A stretch of 64,000 nt of DNA from Candidatus Thiosymbion ectosymbiont of Catanema sp. Cochon2018 (GCA_011392765.1 WYCW01000004.1:699846-763845); one strand, 5' to 3'; counted from the stretch's first letter, positions 52,458 through 62,355 are shown. The notes: generated from the letters alone by a model not told the origin. Translations and numbers: made by a program.

Positions 52458-53987
52458 ATGCCTATCGGTGAGGAGGAGAGGACCCGAATCGTCCCTCAGA
52501 ACACCCCTCCCTGCAGTAATGCCTCCAGCGTCGAGATCCGGTATCCGGGTCCCGACGGTCAGTCGAGTTACGGGAGATACGCGCACGCCTTCATCATAGG
52601 GCGTGGGGAGGACTGCGCCATCCGCCTCGTCGACCCCGGGGTCAGCCGGCACCATGTCGAGATCTTCCCGCAAGACGGGTCCTGGTGGGCACGGGATCTC
52701 CAAAGCAGCAACGGGACCCTGGTCAACGGACGACCCATAGACCGGCTGCCGCTCGCCGGTACCGTTACCCTGGCGCTCGGCCATCGCGGACCGCAGATTC
52801 GGGTTACGGCCCCACCGCCGCCTGCCCCGGCTCCGGAAGCGACCCCCCGGTCCTTGGAGGACGTATCCCGGCACTATCTCGATGCGGCGTCCGAGACGCC
52901 GGCGGGTGAGCATACGATACTGATCCGAAGGGCCTTCAAGGATGCCAAACGACGCCAATCACGGATCTATCTCGCGCTCATCTCCATTGCGGTCCTGCTG
53001 CTGACCGCCGTATCCGGTGTGGCCCTTTTCCAGTACCTACAGCTGCAGAAGATGACCGGTCTCGCCAACGATATTTTCTATGCCATGAAAGAGCTCGAAT
53101 TGCACGTAGCCAATCTCGAGTCCGATCTGGAACGCGATCGCGAGGATACCCGGAATACGAAGCGCCGCGCAGAGATCGCGGAGTCCAAACGCAAGCTCGC
53201 ACGGATGCGCCAGGATCTCGTAAGGATGCGCGAGGACTACGATGCCTACGCACGCGAGCTTCAGGCCAGCCGGTTGATCCCCCCGGACTCCGAGGAGCGC
53301 CTGATCCTGCGTCTGGCGAGGGTCTTCGGTGAAACCGAGGTAGCAGTGCCGAGCGGGTTTATCGCCAAGGTCAAGGAATACATCAAGAAGTGGCAGTCGT
53401 CCAACCGCCTGGAGAACGCAATCCGGCGCCTGCGGGAAAACAATTATGCCCCGACTATCCGCGCTGCCCTCGCAAGCCAGGAGCTACCGCCTCAGTTTAT
53501 CTACCTCGCGTTGCAGGAGACGAACTTCCGGCCGCGCGCGGTCGGCCCGATGAGCAGCCGGATACTTCGCCTCTATGGCCCTGCCAAGGGCATGTGGCAG
53601 TTCATCCCCCCTACGGCCAAGAAGTACGGTCTGAGGATCGGACCTTTACAACACACGCGCCGATATGACCCGGCCGATGAACGCCACGATTTCAGAAAGG
53701 CCTCCTACGCCGCGGCAAGGTACCTGAAAGCCATCTATCGTACCGATGCCCAGGCCTCGGGGCTGCTGGTGATGGCTTCCTATAACTGGGGCGAAGGCAA
53801 TATTATCAAGCGCCTGCGCAAAATGCCGGAGAACCCTCGGGAACGCAATTTCTGGGAACTGCTGCGCCGCCATAAGATCCCGAAGGAGACCTACGACTAC
53901 GTCTTCTATATCTTTTCCGCAGCCGTCATCTGCGAGAATCCACGCCTGTTCGGCTTCGAGTTCGACAACCCTTTGGCGACTCCTTGA
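52458..53987 (+). CDS. FHA domain-lytic transglycosylase fusion membrane protein
   Basis: 509 residues. FHA domain at about 20-115 (FIIGRGEDCAIRLVDPGVSRHHVEIF...LQSSNGTLVNG) with the phosphothreonine-binding Arg, Ser and Asn positions; a proline linker; a membrane helix (IYLALISIAVLLLTAVSGVALF); a coiled coil (about 200-270); then a periplasmic SLT-type lytic transglycosylase with catalytic Glu354 in LALQETNF and GMWQFIPPTAKKYGL, MASYNWGEGN. The cytoplasmic phosphopeptide reader joined to a cell-wall-cutting domain suggests phosphorylation-controlled wall remodelling. It follows the O-antigen ligase-like gene in the same direction by 78 bases. Confidence 0.9.
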   Translation: MPIGEEERTRIVPQNTPPCSNASSVEIRYPGPDGQSSYGRYAHAFIIGRGEDCAIRLVDPGVSRHHVEIFPQDGSWWARDLQSSNGTLVNGRPIDRLPLAGTVTLALGHRGPQIRVTAPPPPAPAPEATPRSLEDVSRHYLDAASETPAGEHTILIRRAFKDAKRRQSRIYLALISIAVLLLTAVSGVALFQYLQLQKMTGLANDIFYAMKELELHVANLESDLERDREDTRNTKRRAEIAESKRKLARMRQDLVRMREDYDAYARELQASRLIPPDSEERLILRLARVFGETEVAVPSGFIAKVKEYIKKWQSSNRLENAIRRLRENNYAPTIRAALASQELPPQFIYLALQETNFRPRAVGPMSSRILRLYGPAKGMWQFIPPTAKKYGLRIGPLQHTRRYDPADERHDFRKASYAAARYLKAIYRTDAQASGLLVMASYNWGEGNIIKRLRKMPENPRERNFWELLRRHKIPKETYDYVFYIFSAAVICENPRLFGFEFDNPLATP

Positions 53988-54030
53988 ATCACAAAGGTGC
54001 AAAAGATGTAAAGGGACTGATAGCCAACCC

Positions 54031-54555
54031 CTACCACGCGGCAATCACGCCACCGACGAAGGCGCATAGCAGTGCCGCCAGAAGCGACATCATCGTGTAC
54101 ATAACCCACATGGCGCGTTTTTCGGCCCGCCGCCGATGCGCCTCACAATGCCGACGGGCAACGGATCTTTCGTTCCCGACACACTTTGGAGCTTGCCCTG
54201 GAGGCATCCCGAAAGGTTGCCACCATCTCCCTTCATGTCCTGCCAGCGGCCACATGCCAATCACGGCAAGCACGACGGTCAGCATCAGGAACAGCGTGCA
54301 AATCCACATCCATGGTGCGGCCTCTTGCCACATCCCGGACGAAGAACCTCCCCGAGCTTGGAGTATGAAAACCAACAAGCCGCCGGCAAGCGTCAGGATC
54401 CAGCTGGTCCTTTGGTCGTGCTGCAATTCCGCCTGGTAGAAATGCTCTGTCTCCCGGCGGAGGTGCTCGATCTCGAACCGGGTCGGGTCGCCCTCGGTAC
54501 AAGAATGTTCTGCATTCCCCTGGGGGCACGAATGGTTTGTCGATTCTGTTTTCAT
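54031..54555 (-). CDS. Small three-helix membrane protein, possible effector
   Basis: 174 residues from ATG 54555. A cytoplasmic N-terminal helix (RFEIEHLRRETEHFYQAELQHDQ) is followed by three hydrophobic helices (WILTLAGGLLVFIL, WMWICTLFLMLTVVLAVIGMW, WVMYTMMSLLAALLCAFVGGVIAAW) with a basic loop (RRHCEAHRRRAEKRAM) between. The layout resembles small membrane effectors used by bacterial immune systems, but no family is clearly recognised. It is divergent from the nitrilase-NLR gene set. Confidence 0.65.
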   Translation of the reverse strand: MKTESTNHSCPQGNAEHSCTEGDPTRFEIEHLRRETEHFYQAELQHDQRTSWILTLAGGLLVFILQARGGSSSGMWQEAAPWMWICTLFLMLTVVLAVIGMWPLAGHEGRWWQPFGMPPGQAPKCVGNERSVARRHCEAHRRRAEKRAMWVMYTMMSLLAALLCAFVGGVIAAW

Positions 54556-54688
54556 CCTGTTTGCCCTGCGCGTCGGTTCAATTTGCGGGAAGCCCCACCT
54601 CCACGTGCTCGTCCGCTGGAGACACGAGCCAACACATTTCCATGGTGAATGTGCTAAAACTCGCTCTTGCACGGCCTATGATAGCCAT

Positions 54689-54820
54689 GTAGGTCGGGTT
54701 AGGCGCACCAGTTGAAACTAGGGTCCGTTGCGGTGATGGGGCGCGCCATAACCCGACATAGGGGTGGCGGGTTATGCCATGTCGGGTCACGCCGCATCCC
54801 TGCGGCTAACCCGACCTACC
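54689..54820. repeat. GTAGGTCGGGTTAG inverted repeat
   Basis: GTAGGTCGGGTTAGGCGCAC on the left mirrors GGCTAACCCGACCTAC on the right, with a second GTCGGGT/ACCCGAC pair inside. It lies directly upstream of the nitrilase-fold gene. Confidence 0.7.
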
Positions 54821-54849
54821 CGGCTTATATCAGTTCCGGAGGGAGGCTA

Positions 54850-56271
54850 ATGCCCAACGAAAATGATGCGGATAAGAGGATGGCAGCCCTCATGGAGGAG
54901 GTGGTAAAAGACCTCGGCGGTGTGGAGGAGAACGACGGCGGAGCCCCCTATCGTGCGATGGTGAGGATTTGGTACGAATTACGAGATAACAAGCCGCTCC
55001 ATGACCTGGCCACAGAGATTGCAGATGACAATCCGAAAATAGTCGAAAAAGTCAGGAAAAAAGTGGTAGACCTGCTCTTTGACGCGCTCTTTGACAAGGC
55101 CATCCGACAGCAGTTGGAAGATACGAATAAAGAGCATCCGGGACATGTATGCGCCTTTCTACAAGGAATCGAAGACTATCTGGAGGACGGGTACAGCAAG
55201 ACACCGTTGGTCACGCCGTTGCCGGTGATCTGTTTCGATGACCGGCAATACCGGGTATTTCGACGCCCGCACGAGCGGGCAGTCTTCGCGCCGCAGGGGA
55301 AACAACTCGACAAGCTGGAGCATTGGCTCAAGCGTCATTGGATTGCGCCTTCCAAGATCAAGGGAATGAAGATTCGAGAGACGCCGGACACGCCAGCCGC
55401 GCGAGGTGTCCGACAAGAAAGCCTGGCCCTGATACGGGAAGGCGGCGACTGCAAGGTCTTTGTCGCCTCTTTCATCGACGGGGTAAAACCTGAGTGGTCC
55501 CCGCGTGGGAGGCTCGTGGCCACCGGCCTGACCGATGAAGAAGAAAGATGGAAGAGTGTCGAAGCAGCACTTGCAAAAGCCTCTCAGGAAAAGGCGCGCA
55601 TCGTCATCTTTCCTGAGCTGACCCTGTCCAACATCCTTCATGAGGGGCTCTACCGGTGGCTGAGAGACAAGCACCCTGATCATCCGTTTCTGCTTGTCCT
55701 CGCCGGATCCTTCCACGTGAAAAAGAGCGACGGGGTCTACAACGAAGCACAGCTGCTCGATAGATATGGTGGCCTTGTGCTTTTGCATAGGAAGCTCACT
55801 CGCTACGTTGATGTCGAGAGTAACAGGACCGAAGGTATCAAGCGGGAAAATCGGCTTGATGTCTTGGACACCCCTCTCGGCTCCTTCGTAATACCTATCT
55901 GTAAGGACTTCTGCGATTTGGGCCCCCATCTGGAAAGGGTATGGGAGTACGTGAATGCCGACTGGTTTCTGGTACCGGCCTTCGGGGATACCTCCAGCAT
56001 CCACGCCCACGAACACCGCGCCAGAGAATTGCGGATTCGGTCCAACAGCTTCTGTGCCGTCGCCAACCAGCATCCCAAAGGAAAACCGGAGCCTGAGGTG
56101 CACGGGTTCATTCTTGGCGGTGCTACCAGGGACAACAACGTCGTTTGTCCAGGCGACAAAGACAGCAAGATAGTCCATGCGTGTTGTCCACCTAACGAAA
56201 ACAGCAACATAGCCTATGCTTGCGAGACAATGCCTCTCGAACAATTTCGTTCCAAACTTCCCGGCACATGA
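54850..56271 (+). CDS. Nitrilase-fold amidohydrolase with unknown N-terminal domain
   Basis: 473 residues. ATG 54850 has GGGAGG three bases upstream. The first 120 residues are helical (MAALMEEVVKDLGG..., RAMVRIWYELRDNKPLHDLATEIADDNPKIVEKVRKKVVDLLF) and look like an effector-associated or adaptor domain. The rest is a CN-hydrolase fold with catalytic triad Glu256 (VIFPELT), Lys315 (LLHRKLTRY) and Cys351 (IPICKDF). Such enzymes hydrolyse C-N bonds in amides, including NAD precursors. The gene is 109 bases upstream of the winged-helix gene, in the same direction. Substrate unknown. Confidence 0.82.
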   Translation: MPNENDADKRMAALMEEVVKDLGGVEENDGGAPYRAMVRIWYELRDNKPLHDLATEIADDNPKIVEKVRKKVVDLLFDALFDKAIRQQLEDTNKEHPGHVCAFLQGIEDYLEDGYSKTPLVTPLPVICFDDRQYRVFRRPHERAVFAPQGKQLDKLEHWLKRHWIAPSKIKGMKIRETPDTPAARGVRQESLALIREGGDCKVFVASFIDGVKPEWSPRGRLVATGLTDEEERWKSVEAALAKASQEKARIVIFPELTLSNILHEGLYRWLRDKHPDHPFLLVLAGSFHVKKSDGVYNEAQLLDRYGGLVLLHRKLTRYVDVESNRTEGIKRENRLDVLDTPLGSFVIPICKDFCDLGPHLERVWEYVNADWFLVPAFGDTSSIHAHEHRARELRIRSNSFCAVANQHPKGKPEPEVHGFILGGATRDNNVVCPGDKDSKIVHACCPPNENSNIAYACETMPLEQFRSKLPGT

Positions 56272-56380
56272 AAATTAACCGTCTGGAAATCCTTTGCCAT
56301 CCCTTTGACCCCCAAGTCCTTGCCAAAGTGTTCTGAAGTATTATGCTTAGCGAATCGATAAACACTTCAGGACACTTTCT

Positions 56381-57193
56381 ATGGGTATTGATCTCGTCGA
56401 ATGCATCCCTCTCGATCTCGCCGGGGCGGAGGATTTGGGAGAGTTGCTGGATGCCTTGTTGGAGACCGCGCGCGGTGTCGACGAATGGACCGAGCGGCAT
56501 GCCGAGGTCCTGGATTTTATTTACCGCTATCGCTTGCTGCGATTATTGGTATCGCGCCGTCCGAATGACGGCCTGCGCGAGGACCTGCTCGTGCTCGACC
56601 GCCATCTGCGGCAGATGATGGCAGGCCACCAAGTGGCCGCCATGGCCAGGCTGCAGAGGTCCTATCCGGACCGCTGGGCGACCCTCTACGATTTGGCCGC
56701 CGACCGCATCGAGATGATCGAGAGCGATGCACCCAGCCGCCTCCTCAAACGGGCCCATGTGCAAGACATCTTGAGACGGGTGCATCAGGGCGCATTCCGC
56801 ACCCAAGCCGATATTGCCGATTGCGGTGATTTCGGTGGCGCCCCCAATGTGACCCGGATTCTCAATATGATGGAGAGAAACGGCCTCATCGAGCGGCACA
56901 AGCTCGGAAGAGAGAACCACCTGCTGTTGACTCCGGAGGGAGAACAAGCAGTGGCCAAGCTTAATGTCGAGCGGCACGGGTACGGAAAAAAGAACTACCC
57001 GGTGCCGACTCTGGTGCAGGGAGGAGTAGCCGAGCCTACGTCCCCTACACAAATCCATATTGACCCGTCCAAGCTCAAACGCTATGAAAAATGGCATTTG
57101 GCCAATGAGCAATGGAACAAGGAGGAGTCCTTGACAGTTCCAATCGCTGAGCCCGGCGCGAGTTATTTTTCCCCGCAACAGTTAGCAGCCTGA
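56381..57193 (+). CDS. Winged-helix protein, possible regulator of the NLR locus
   Basis: 270 residues. The middle (LKRAHVQDILRRVHQGAFRTQADIADCGDFGGAPNVTRILNMMERNGLIERHKLGRENHLLLTPEGEQAVAKL) is a MarR/ROK-like winged helix with recognition helix around PNVTRILNMMERNG. The N-terminal 120 residues are helical and unrecognised; the C-terminal tail is basic. The next gene starts 11 bases after its stop. It probably binds DNA at this locus or detects phage DNA; neither is shown. Confidence 0.75.
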   Translation: MGIDLVECIPLDLAGAEDLGELLDALLETARGVDEWTERHAEVLDFIYRYRLLRLLVSRRPNDGLREDLLVLDRHLRQMMAGHQVAAMARLQRSYPDRWATLYDLAADRIEMIESDAPSRLLKRAHVQDILRRVHQGAFRTQADIADCGDFGGAPNVTRILNMMERNGLIERHKLGRENHLLLTPEGEQAVAKLNVERHGYGKKNYPVPTLVQGGVAEPTSPTQIHIDPSKLKRYEKWHLANEQWNKEESLTVPIAEPGASYFSPQQLAA

Positions 57194-57204
57194 GCCTTCC
57201 GGAC

Positions 57205-60200
57205 ATGTCTAACACAACGACGCACGTCACCACCTTCTACAGCTTCAAAGGTGGCGTGGGACGCACCCTCTTGTTGGCAAATGTCGGTGCGAGGTTGGCG
57301 ACAATCGGTCGCCGGGTTCTGCTCTGGGATCTGGATATGGAGGCCCCCGGCCTGCACCGGATCCCTCGGCTCACTCCCGACCCCCAACCCAAGAACGGAT
57401 TCATGGAGTGGCTCCTCGAGTGGCAGAAATCCGGGGGTATTCCAGACGATCGATTGTTGAAAAGACTCTATTCCTCTATCCGGCCAGTACCCAAGATCGG
57501 GGGCCTTGACATCCTTCCGGCCCACGGGGAGAAGGCCGACTTTGCCGGAATTTATACCGGGATCGATTGGCGGGGCTTCCTGGTCGACCGGCCTGAAGTG
57601 GGTTTGAAACTGTTCAGGATGCTGCTCCGGGAGATTTCCGATCACGGCCGGTATGACCATATCCTGCTCGACGCCCGCACCGGGGTCACCGACCTCGGTG
57701 GCCTGCTGGCGGCGGTCCTCCCGCACGCCACCGTGTTGGTGGGCACCTATGGGGCCCAGAATCTCGCCGGACTCCTGGCCATCTATAAGGCCCTGGAACC
57801 GGCGAGAACAGGGAGGCTGCCGCAACGAGGGGAGAAGCCGAATCTGCGGTGTTATCTGGCGCTTTCACCCATCCCGACCGACCAGGACCGCTTGCGGGCC
57901 GAACGGAAGGGCTACCTGACCAAGGAGATGCGTCTGGCCGACTCCGAGATCGGCGCCGAGATCCCCTTCGATAGTCGCCTGCTGTTCAGGGAGGAGCTGT
58001 TCGCCATCGAAGAGCCGGATACCGACCTGGGCCGCGCCTATATCAAGGTCGCCGACGAGATCGAACAGTTCCGTACGGACTTCTTGGCCCATCACAGGGA
58101 CCAACAGCTGGCCGAGCAGCGGCGGTATGCCGAGCAGGCGGGCCTGAAACCTTCTCCGAAGGAGCCGGAAGTCGCCGTACCTATGAGGGACAAGATCGCC
58201 GAGGTCTTGCGCCTGTTGGGCTACCGGGTCGAAAAGGACCTGCTTGTCGATGGGGAAGTCGTGGAGCTCGTTGCGCGCAAGCGGGAGGGTTTTCGCGACA
58301 TCTGCTACTTGGTCGCCTGCTCAAAGCAACGTAAGCCGGTTCCGGAAAACGAGCTGGCCCGACTCGTGAAACGGTTGGAAGGGACACAAGCGAGGGATAT
58401 GCAGGCCAGCGGGATGTTCGTGGCACAAAGCTACGCCAAGACCGCCCTCGATTACGCGGCGGAGCACGGGATACTGGCCCTCACGCTCGCGGATCTTGAT
58501 CGAGAGCTCATCGATTTCGATCCCTACCTTGCAAAGCAGCGCCGCGCCTTCGAGACCGGTACGCTCGGGGAGCTCTATGTGGACCAACAGGCGCGCTTGG
58601 CGAGCGATCCGTACGGCGGCGAGACCACCGGCATCCTCCATTACGCGCTCCGCTGGGCACGCGGCGAAGGGCAATCCCTGTTGCTGGTCACGGGAGACTC
58701 CGGCTCCGGCACCACCACCTTCTGCCAACGGCTGGCCTATGAGCTGTCAACCCTTCACCGTGCCGACCCCGAGGCACCGGTACCCGTGTTGGTATCCCTC
58801 AAGGAACACCCCCAGGCCACGAATCTCGACGGGGTATTGGAAGAGCATTTCCAGCGGCGTATCGGGTGGCACGGCAACCCGGAAGTCCTAATCCACCTGC
58901 TCGACCAAGGCCGCATCCTGCTTTTGCTCGACGGTTTCCATGAGCTCGCCGGGGCCCACACGGCTGCCCGTGGTGCCGAATTGCTGAGGGCCCTCGTCTG
59001 GCCCACGCTACGACCAGGCGAGCCACGGGGCAATCGAGTGCTCCTGACCTCCCGGAACCATCTCTTCGCCGCCACCGAACCAGGCGAGGTGCCGTCTTCC
59101 GTCAGAAACACACCGGCAGGAGCAAACCTCCCGCCACTGCGGAAGATTGGGGACGACTATGGGGCAGCTGTCGCTGAACTCCTTCCACTCAGCGAAGAGG
59201 CCACCCGTAGCCACCTCGAAGGACAGCTGGGCGTCGAGTGGGCCCAGAAAGCCCTCGCGCTCCTGAAACGACCCGAGCTCGCCGAACTCGCGGGTCGCCC
59301 CTTCCTGTTGGGGATCATCGCCGCAAGCTACCGGCGGCTCGGCACATCCGAACATCCGATCAGTCCGGCCCGGATCTACCGTGAGTACGCTGATCTGTGG
59401 CTCAACGCCAAGACCTCCACCCGGATTCTTACCCCGGACCAGCTCCGGCGCGCTACGGAGGTCCTCGCAGCGAAGCTTTGGCACGATACCCAGCCCGCTA
59501 TTCACTACCAGGTCCTCTTGAAGGCACTGGCAACCAGTAAGCGGCCGTCTTTTCGACCGTCCGACCTCGACCGCCTTGATCCATATCTGCGCACCGCGTC
59601 ATTCCTGGTCCGCACGGAAGACGGGCATTACACCTTCACCTACCGGAGCTTTCAGGAGTTCTTTCTTGCTTGCCATTTACTGTACAGCGCAAAGGAGAGT
59701 CCCCAAATACTAGGGGATGCGTTGGATGCTCCGTTGTTGTCTCCGGAGAGCGTGGAGTTTCTGGCTCAGTTGGCAGAAGACGAAGGCGGCGAGACGGTCA
59801 CGGACGCCATTCGTAGCCTATTGGCCCAAGACTACCGGCCTCGTACCAGTGAGCATGCCCTCAGATTCAGCTACGCATTCGCCAAGCAGTGCGCAGGGGA
59901 TATAGGCCCCGAGCTGACCCGCCGGATGCAGGATATCCTGCCCGAGGCCCCCCGACTCGGCGGGGCGCGGCTGGAGTCTGCCCGTCTGCCATTCGCTTTC
60001 TTGGAGAAGGCGAGCTTGCGTGGGGCGAAGCTACACGGGGCCTGCCTCGACAATGTCCACGCAGCGGGGGCGGACCTGAGCGGGGCCACACTTGTCGAAG
60101 TAAGTGCCCAAAAAGCCGTTTTCTCCGGTACCCGTTTCGAGGAAGCCGATCTGAGCGGGGCGGATTTCAGGGACGCCAAGTGCGACCAGGCATTCTTCAA

Positions 60201-62355
60201 CGATGCCCGGTGTTATGTGACGCGCTTCGCTGGCGCGGACCTGCGCGGGACGCACTGGAGCAACACCGACCTGACCCGCTGTACCGCGCCCCATGCCCAA
60301 GTGGACAAGGATTTTCCCGGCAGAACGGGCCTACCAGGGAGGGCATACCCCTTCCTCCAGTTGGGTCACAGTGACAGTGTCGACTTTGCGGTCTTCCACC
60401 CACGGTTCGATCTCCACCACTATCCCCTGGTGTTGACCGCCTCCCGTGATCACACGGCCCGTTTGTGGGACGTCACCACCGGCGAAGAGCTACAACGCTT
60501 CGAAGGACACACCGGCTGGGTGTGGACCGCCGTCTTTCACCCCGAGTTGCCCCGTGTTTTGACGACCTCCAGCGATCATACGGTTAGGTTGTGGGATATC
60601 GCCACCGGCGAAGTTATCGGAAATCCGCTCAAGATACGAGGCGAAGACGATTCGCGAATGGGCACGGCCTTTTTCAGCGCTGATGGACGCTATATCGCGA
60701 CGGCTGCCGAGAAACACAGGGGCGCTAATATCTGGAACGCGGCAAACTATGAACATGATCGCTGGTTGGATCATAAGGATTTCGTGCTTTTCGCCACATT
60801 CGACTCTTCTGGCCGGTACGTCCTGACTACCAGCACAGACGGCAAAGCCTATCTTTGGAAGCTTGGTACTCCCCCGTCTATCAAGATGACCTTTGAAGGC
60901 CACAAGGATCAGGTACACAGTGGTGATGTCCATGCGGACCGGGGTCTTGTGGTTACGGCCTCCAACGATGGCACTGCCCAGGTATGGAGGATCGACACCG
61001 GCGAGGTGCTGACATGCTTCCAGGGCCATTCCAGCCGAGTACGCACCGCCTTGTTTCATCCCCGGGAACCCTGGGTCCTGACCGCCGGCGAGCGCACTGC
61101 GCGCCTCTGGAACCTGGAGGACGGCGAGGAGATCAGGCGCATCGAAGGTCATACCGACCAAATATGTTCCGCGTCTTTGTCACACGACGGCCGGTTCATC
61201 ATCACTGCCTCTCAGGATGGCACGGCACGCGTCTGGGATATCGAGGGCCAGGCGATGGCACGTCTGGCCGGCTCCGGCAACCGTGTGTTGGCAGCCTCCT
61301 TCGACCCGCACCCCGACCATCCCCGTATCCTCGTCGCCTGCGGAGACGGCACCGCCCGAATGATCGACCGCGGAACGGGACAACAACTCGGCAAGCCTCT
61401 GGAGTGTCAAGGGGAATGGCTCTATTCGGCTACCTTCGGCCAGGACGAACGGAGGGTGGTAACCGCCTCCGCGGATCACACAGCGGCCATCTTCAATGCC
61501 GACACCTGCGAAAAGATCGCCCACTTCAGGGGTCACCTCGGAGCGGTGCGTTCCGCCGTGTTCAATGCCGACGGCCGCCGTATCCTGACCGCTTCCCACG
61601 ACGGCACGGCGCGGCTGTGGGACGCCGCTACCGGCAGGGAGATCAGAGTTTTCAAAGGAGGCCATGGAGGGAGAGTGCTCAACGCCGTCTTCGATCCAAC
61701 GGGGCAGCGGGTCCTGACCTGTGCCGATGACCCTACAGTTCGCCTGTGGGAGATCGAATCAGGTATGCAGTTACGCCAGTTTGGGGAGAATGAGCACAAA
61801 GGGAGTGTGTATTTCGCGATCTTCGACCCGAGCGGTCAACAGATCCTCACAACGTCCGCGGACGGTCTCGCCTGTTTGTGGGATGTTGGAAGCGCCATCC
61901 TGATTCGAGGGTTTCCTCATCCGGCACTCGTGCGATCGGCTGCATTTCACCCGCAGAGACCTTGGATACTCACCGCCTGCGATGACGGAACGGCCAGGCT
62001 TTGGGATAAGGGGAACGGGAGGCTGGAAAAAGAATTCAAGCGCCGGGAGCGCCGAGGAGGCCACTGGGGCAATGTTCGCACGGCGGTTTTCGACCCCGCT
62101 GACGGTGATCAAATACTGACCGCTTCCGACGAAGGAACGGTCCGGTTATGGGATACCGAGAGCGGTAAGATTCTTTGGACATTTGCCCCGATCCGGAATG
62201 GATGGGTTACCCTTTATCCTGATGGTGATTTTGCCAGTGGCGATGATGGGTCAAGCTGCTTGAGCTACTACGACCCGAAAGAGCGCGAAGTCCTGAAAAC
62301 CTTATGGAAGGCGGAAGATCTGCCGGAACGCAGAAAAATGCCGGCAAACTCCTGA
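57205..62355 (+). CDS. ParA-like/NACHT/pentapeptide/WD40 multidomain protein
   Basis: 1716 residues. Order: ParA/MinD-like ATPase (1-300) with FKGGVGRT, keeping signature Lys15 but with Arg20 in the P-loop lysine position; a region (about 330-460) resembling a PD-(D/E)XK nuclease; a NACHT-type NTPase (about 480-800) with GDSGSGTTT, where Thr503 replaces the P-loop lysine, and Walker B LLLLDGFHEL; pentapeptide repeats (about 917-1030, ADLSGADFRDAKC); and about fourteen WD40 repeats (about 1054-1695, HTGWVWTAVFHPELPRVLTTSSDHTVRLWD). The WD40 propeller is probably the sensor and the rest the signalling or effector core. It is close to NLR-like immune proteins. It ends the tightly spaced gene set. 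Confidence 0.85.
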   Translation: MSNTTTHVTTFYSFKGGVGRTLLLANVGARLATIGRRVLLWDLDMEAPGLHRIPRLTPDPQPKNGFMEWLLEWQKSGGIPDDRLLKRLYSSIRPVPKIGGLDILPAHGEKADFAGIYTGIDWRGFLVDRPEVGLKLFRMLLREISDHGRYDHILLDARTGVTDLGGLLAAVLPHATVLVGTYGAQNLAGLLAIYKALEPARTGRLPQRGEKPNLRCYLALSPIPTDQDRLRAERKGYLTKEMRLADSEIGAEIPFDSRLLFREELFAIEEPDTDLGRAYIKVADEIEQFRTDFLAHHRDQQLAEQRRYAEQAGLKPSPKEPEVAVPMRDKIAEVLRLLGYRVEKDLLVDGEVVELVARKREGFRDICYLVACSKQRKPVPENELARLVKRLEGTQARDMQASGMFVAQSYAKTALDYAAEHGILALTLADLDRELIDFDPYLAKQRRAFETGTLGELYVDQQARLASDPYGGETTGILHYALRWARGEGQSLLLVTGDSGSGTTTFCQRLAYELSTLHRADPEAPVPVLVSLKEHPQATNLDGVLEEHFQRRIGWHGNPEVLIHLLDQGRILLLLDGFHELAGAHTAARGAELLRALVWPTLRPGEPRGNRVLLTSRNHLFAATEPGEVPSSVRNTPAGANLPPLRKIGDDYGAAVAELLPLSEEATRSHLEGQLGVEWAQKALALLKRPELAELAGRPFLLGIIAASYRRLGTSEHPISPARIYREYADLWLNAKTSTRILTPDQLRRATEVLAAKLWHDTQPAIHYQVLLKALATSKRPSFRPSDLDRLDPYLRTASFLVRTEDGHYTFTYRSFQEFFLACHLLYSAKESPQILGDALDAPLLSPESVEFLAQLAEDEGGETVTDAIRSLLAQDYRPRTSEHALRFSYAFAKQCAGDIGPELTRRMQDILPEAPRLGGARLESARLPFAFLEKASLRGAKLHGACLDNVHAAGADLSGATLVEVSAQKAVFSGTRFEEADLSGADFRDAKCDQAFFNDARCYVTRFAGADLRGTHWSNTDLTRCTAPHAQVDKDFPGRTGLPGRAYPFLQLGHSDSVDFAVFHPRFDLHHYPLVLTASRDHTARLWDVTTGEELQRFEGHTGWVWTAVFHPELPRVLTTSSDHTVRLWDIATGEVIGNPLKIRGEDDSRMGTAFFSADGRYIATAAEKHRGANIWNAANYEHDRWLDHKDFVLFATFDSSGRYVLTTSTDGKAYLWKLGTPPSIKMTFEGHKDQVHSGDVHADRGLVVTASNDGTAQVWRIDTGEVLTCFQGHSSRVRTALFHPREPWVLTAGERTARLWNLEDGEEIRRIEGHTDQICSASLSHDGRFIITASQDGTARVWDIEGQAMARLAGSGNRVLAASFDPHPDHPRILVACGDGTARMIDRGTGQQLGKPLECQGEWLYSATFGQDERRVVTASADHTAAIFNADTCEKIAHFRGHLGAVRSAVFNADGRRILTASHDGTARLWDAATGREIRVFKGGHGGRVLNAVFDPTGQRVLTCADDPTVRLWEIESGMQLRQFGENEHKGSVYFAIFDPSGQQILTTSADGLACLWDVGSAILIRGFPHPALVRSAAFHPQRPWILTACDDGTARLWDKGNGRLEKEFKRRERRGGHWGNVRTAVFDPADGDQILTASDEGTVRLWDTESGKILWTFAPIRNGWVTLYPDGDFASGDDGSSCLSYYDPKEREVLKTLWKAEDLPERRKMPANS

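Noticed and set aside
58150..58590. Definite restriction-endonuclease domain in the giant protein
   Set aside because: The region resembles a PD-(D/E)XK fold, but the catalytic triad cannot be placed with confidence, so it is only mentioned as a resemblance.
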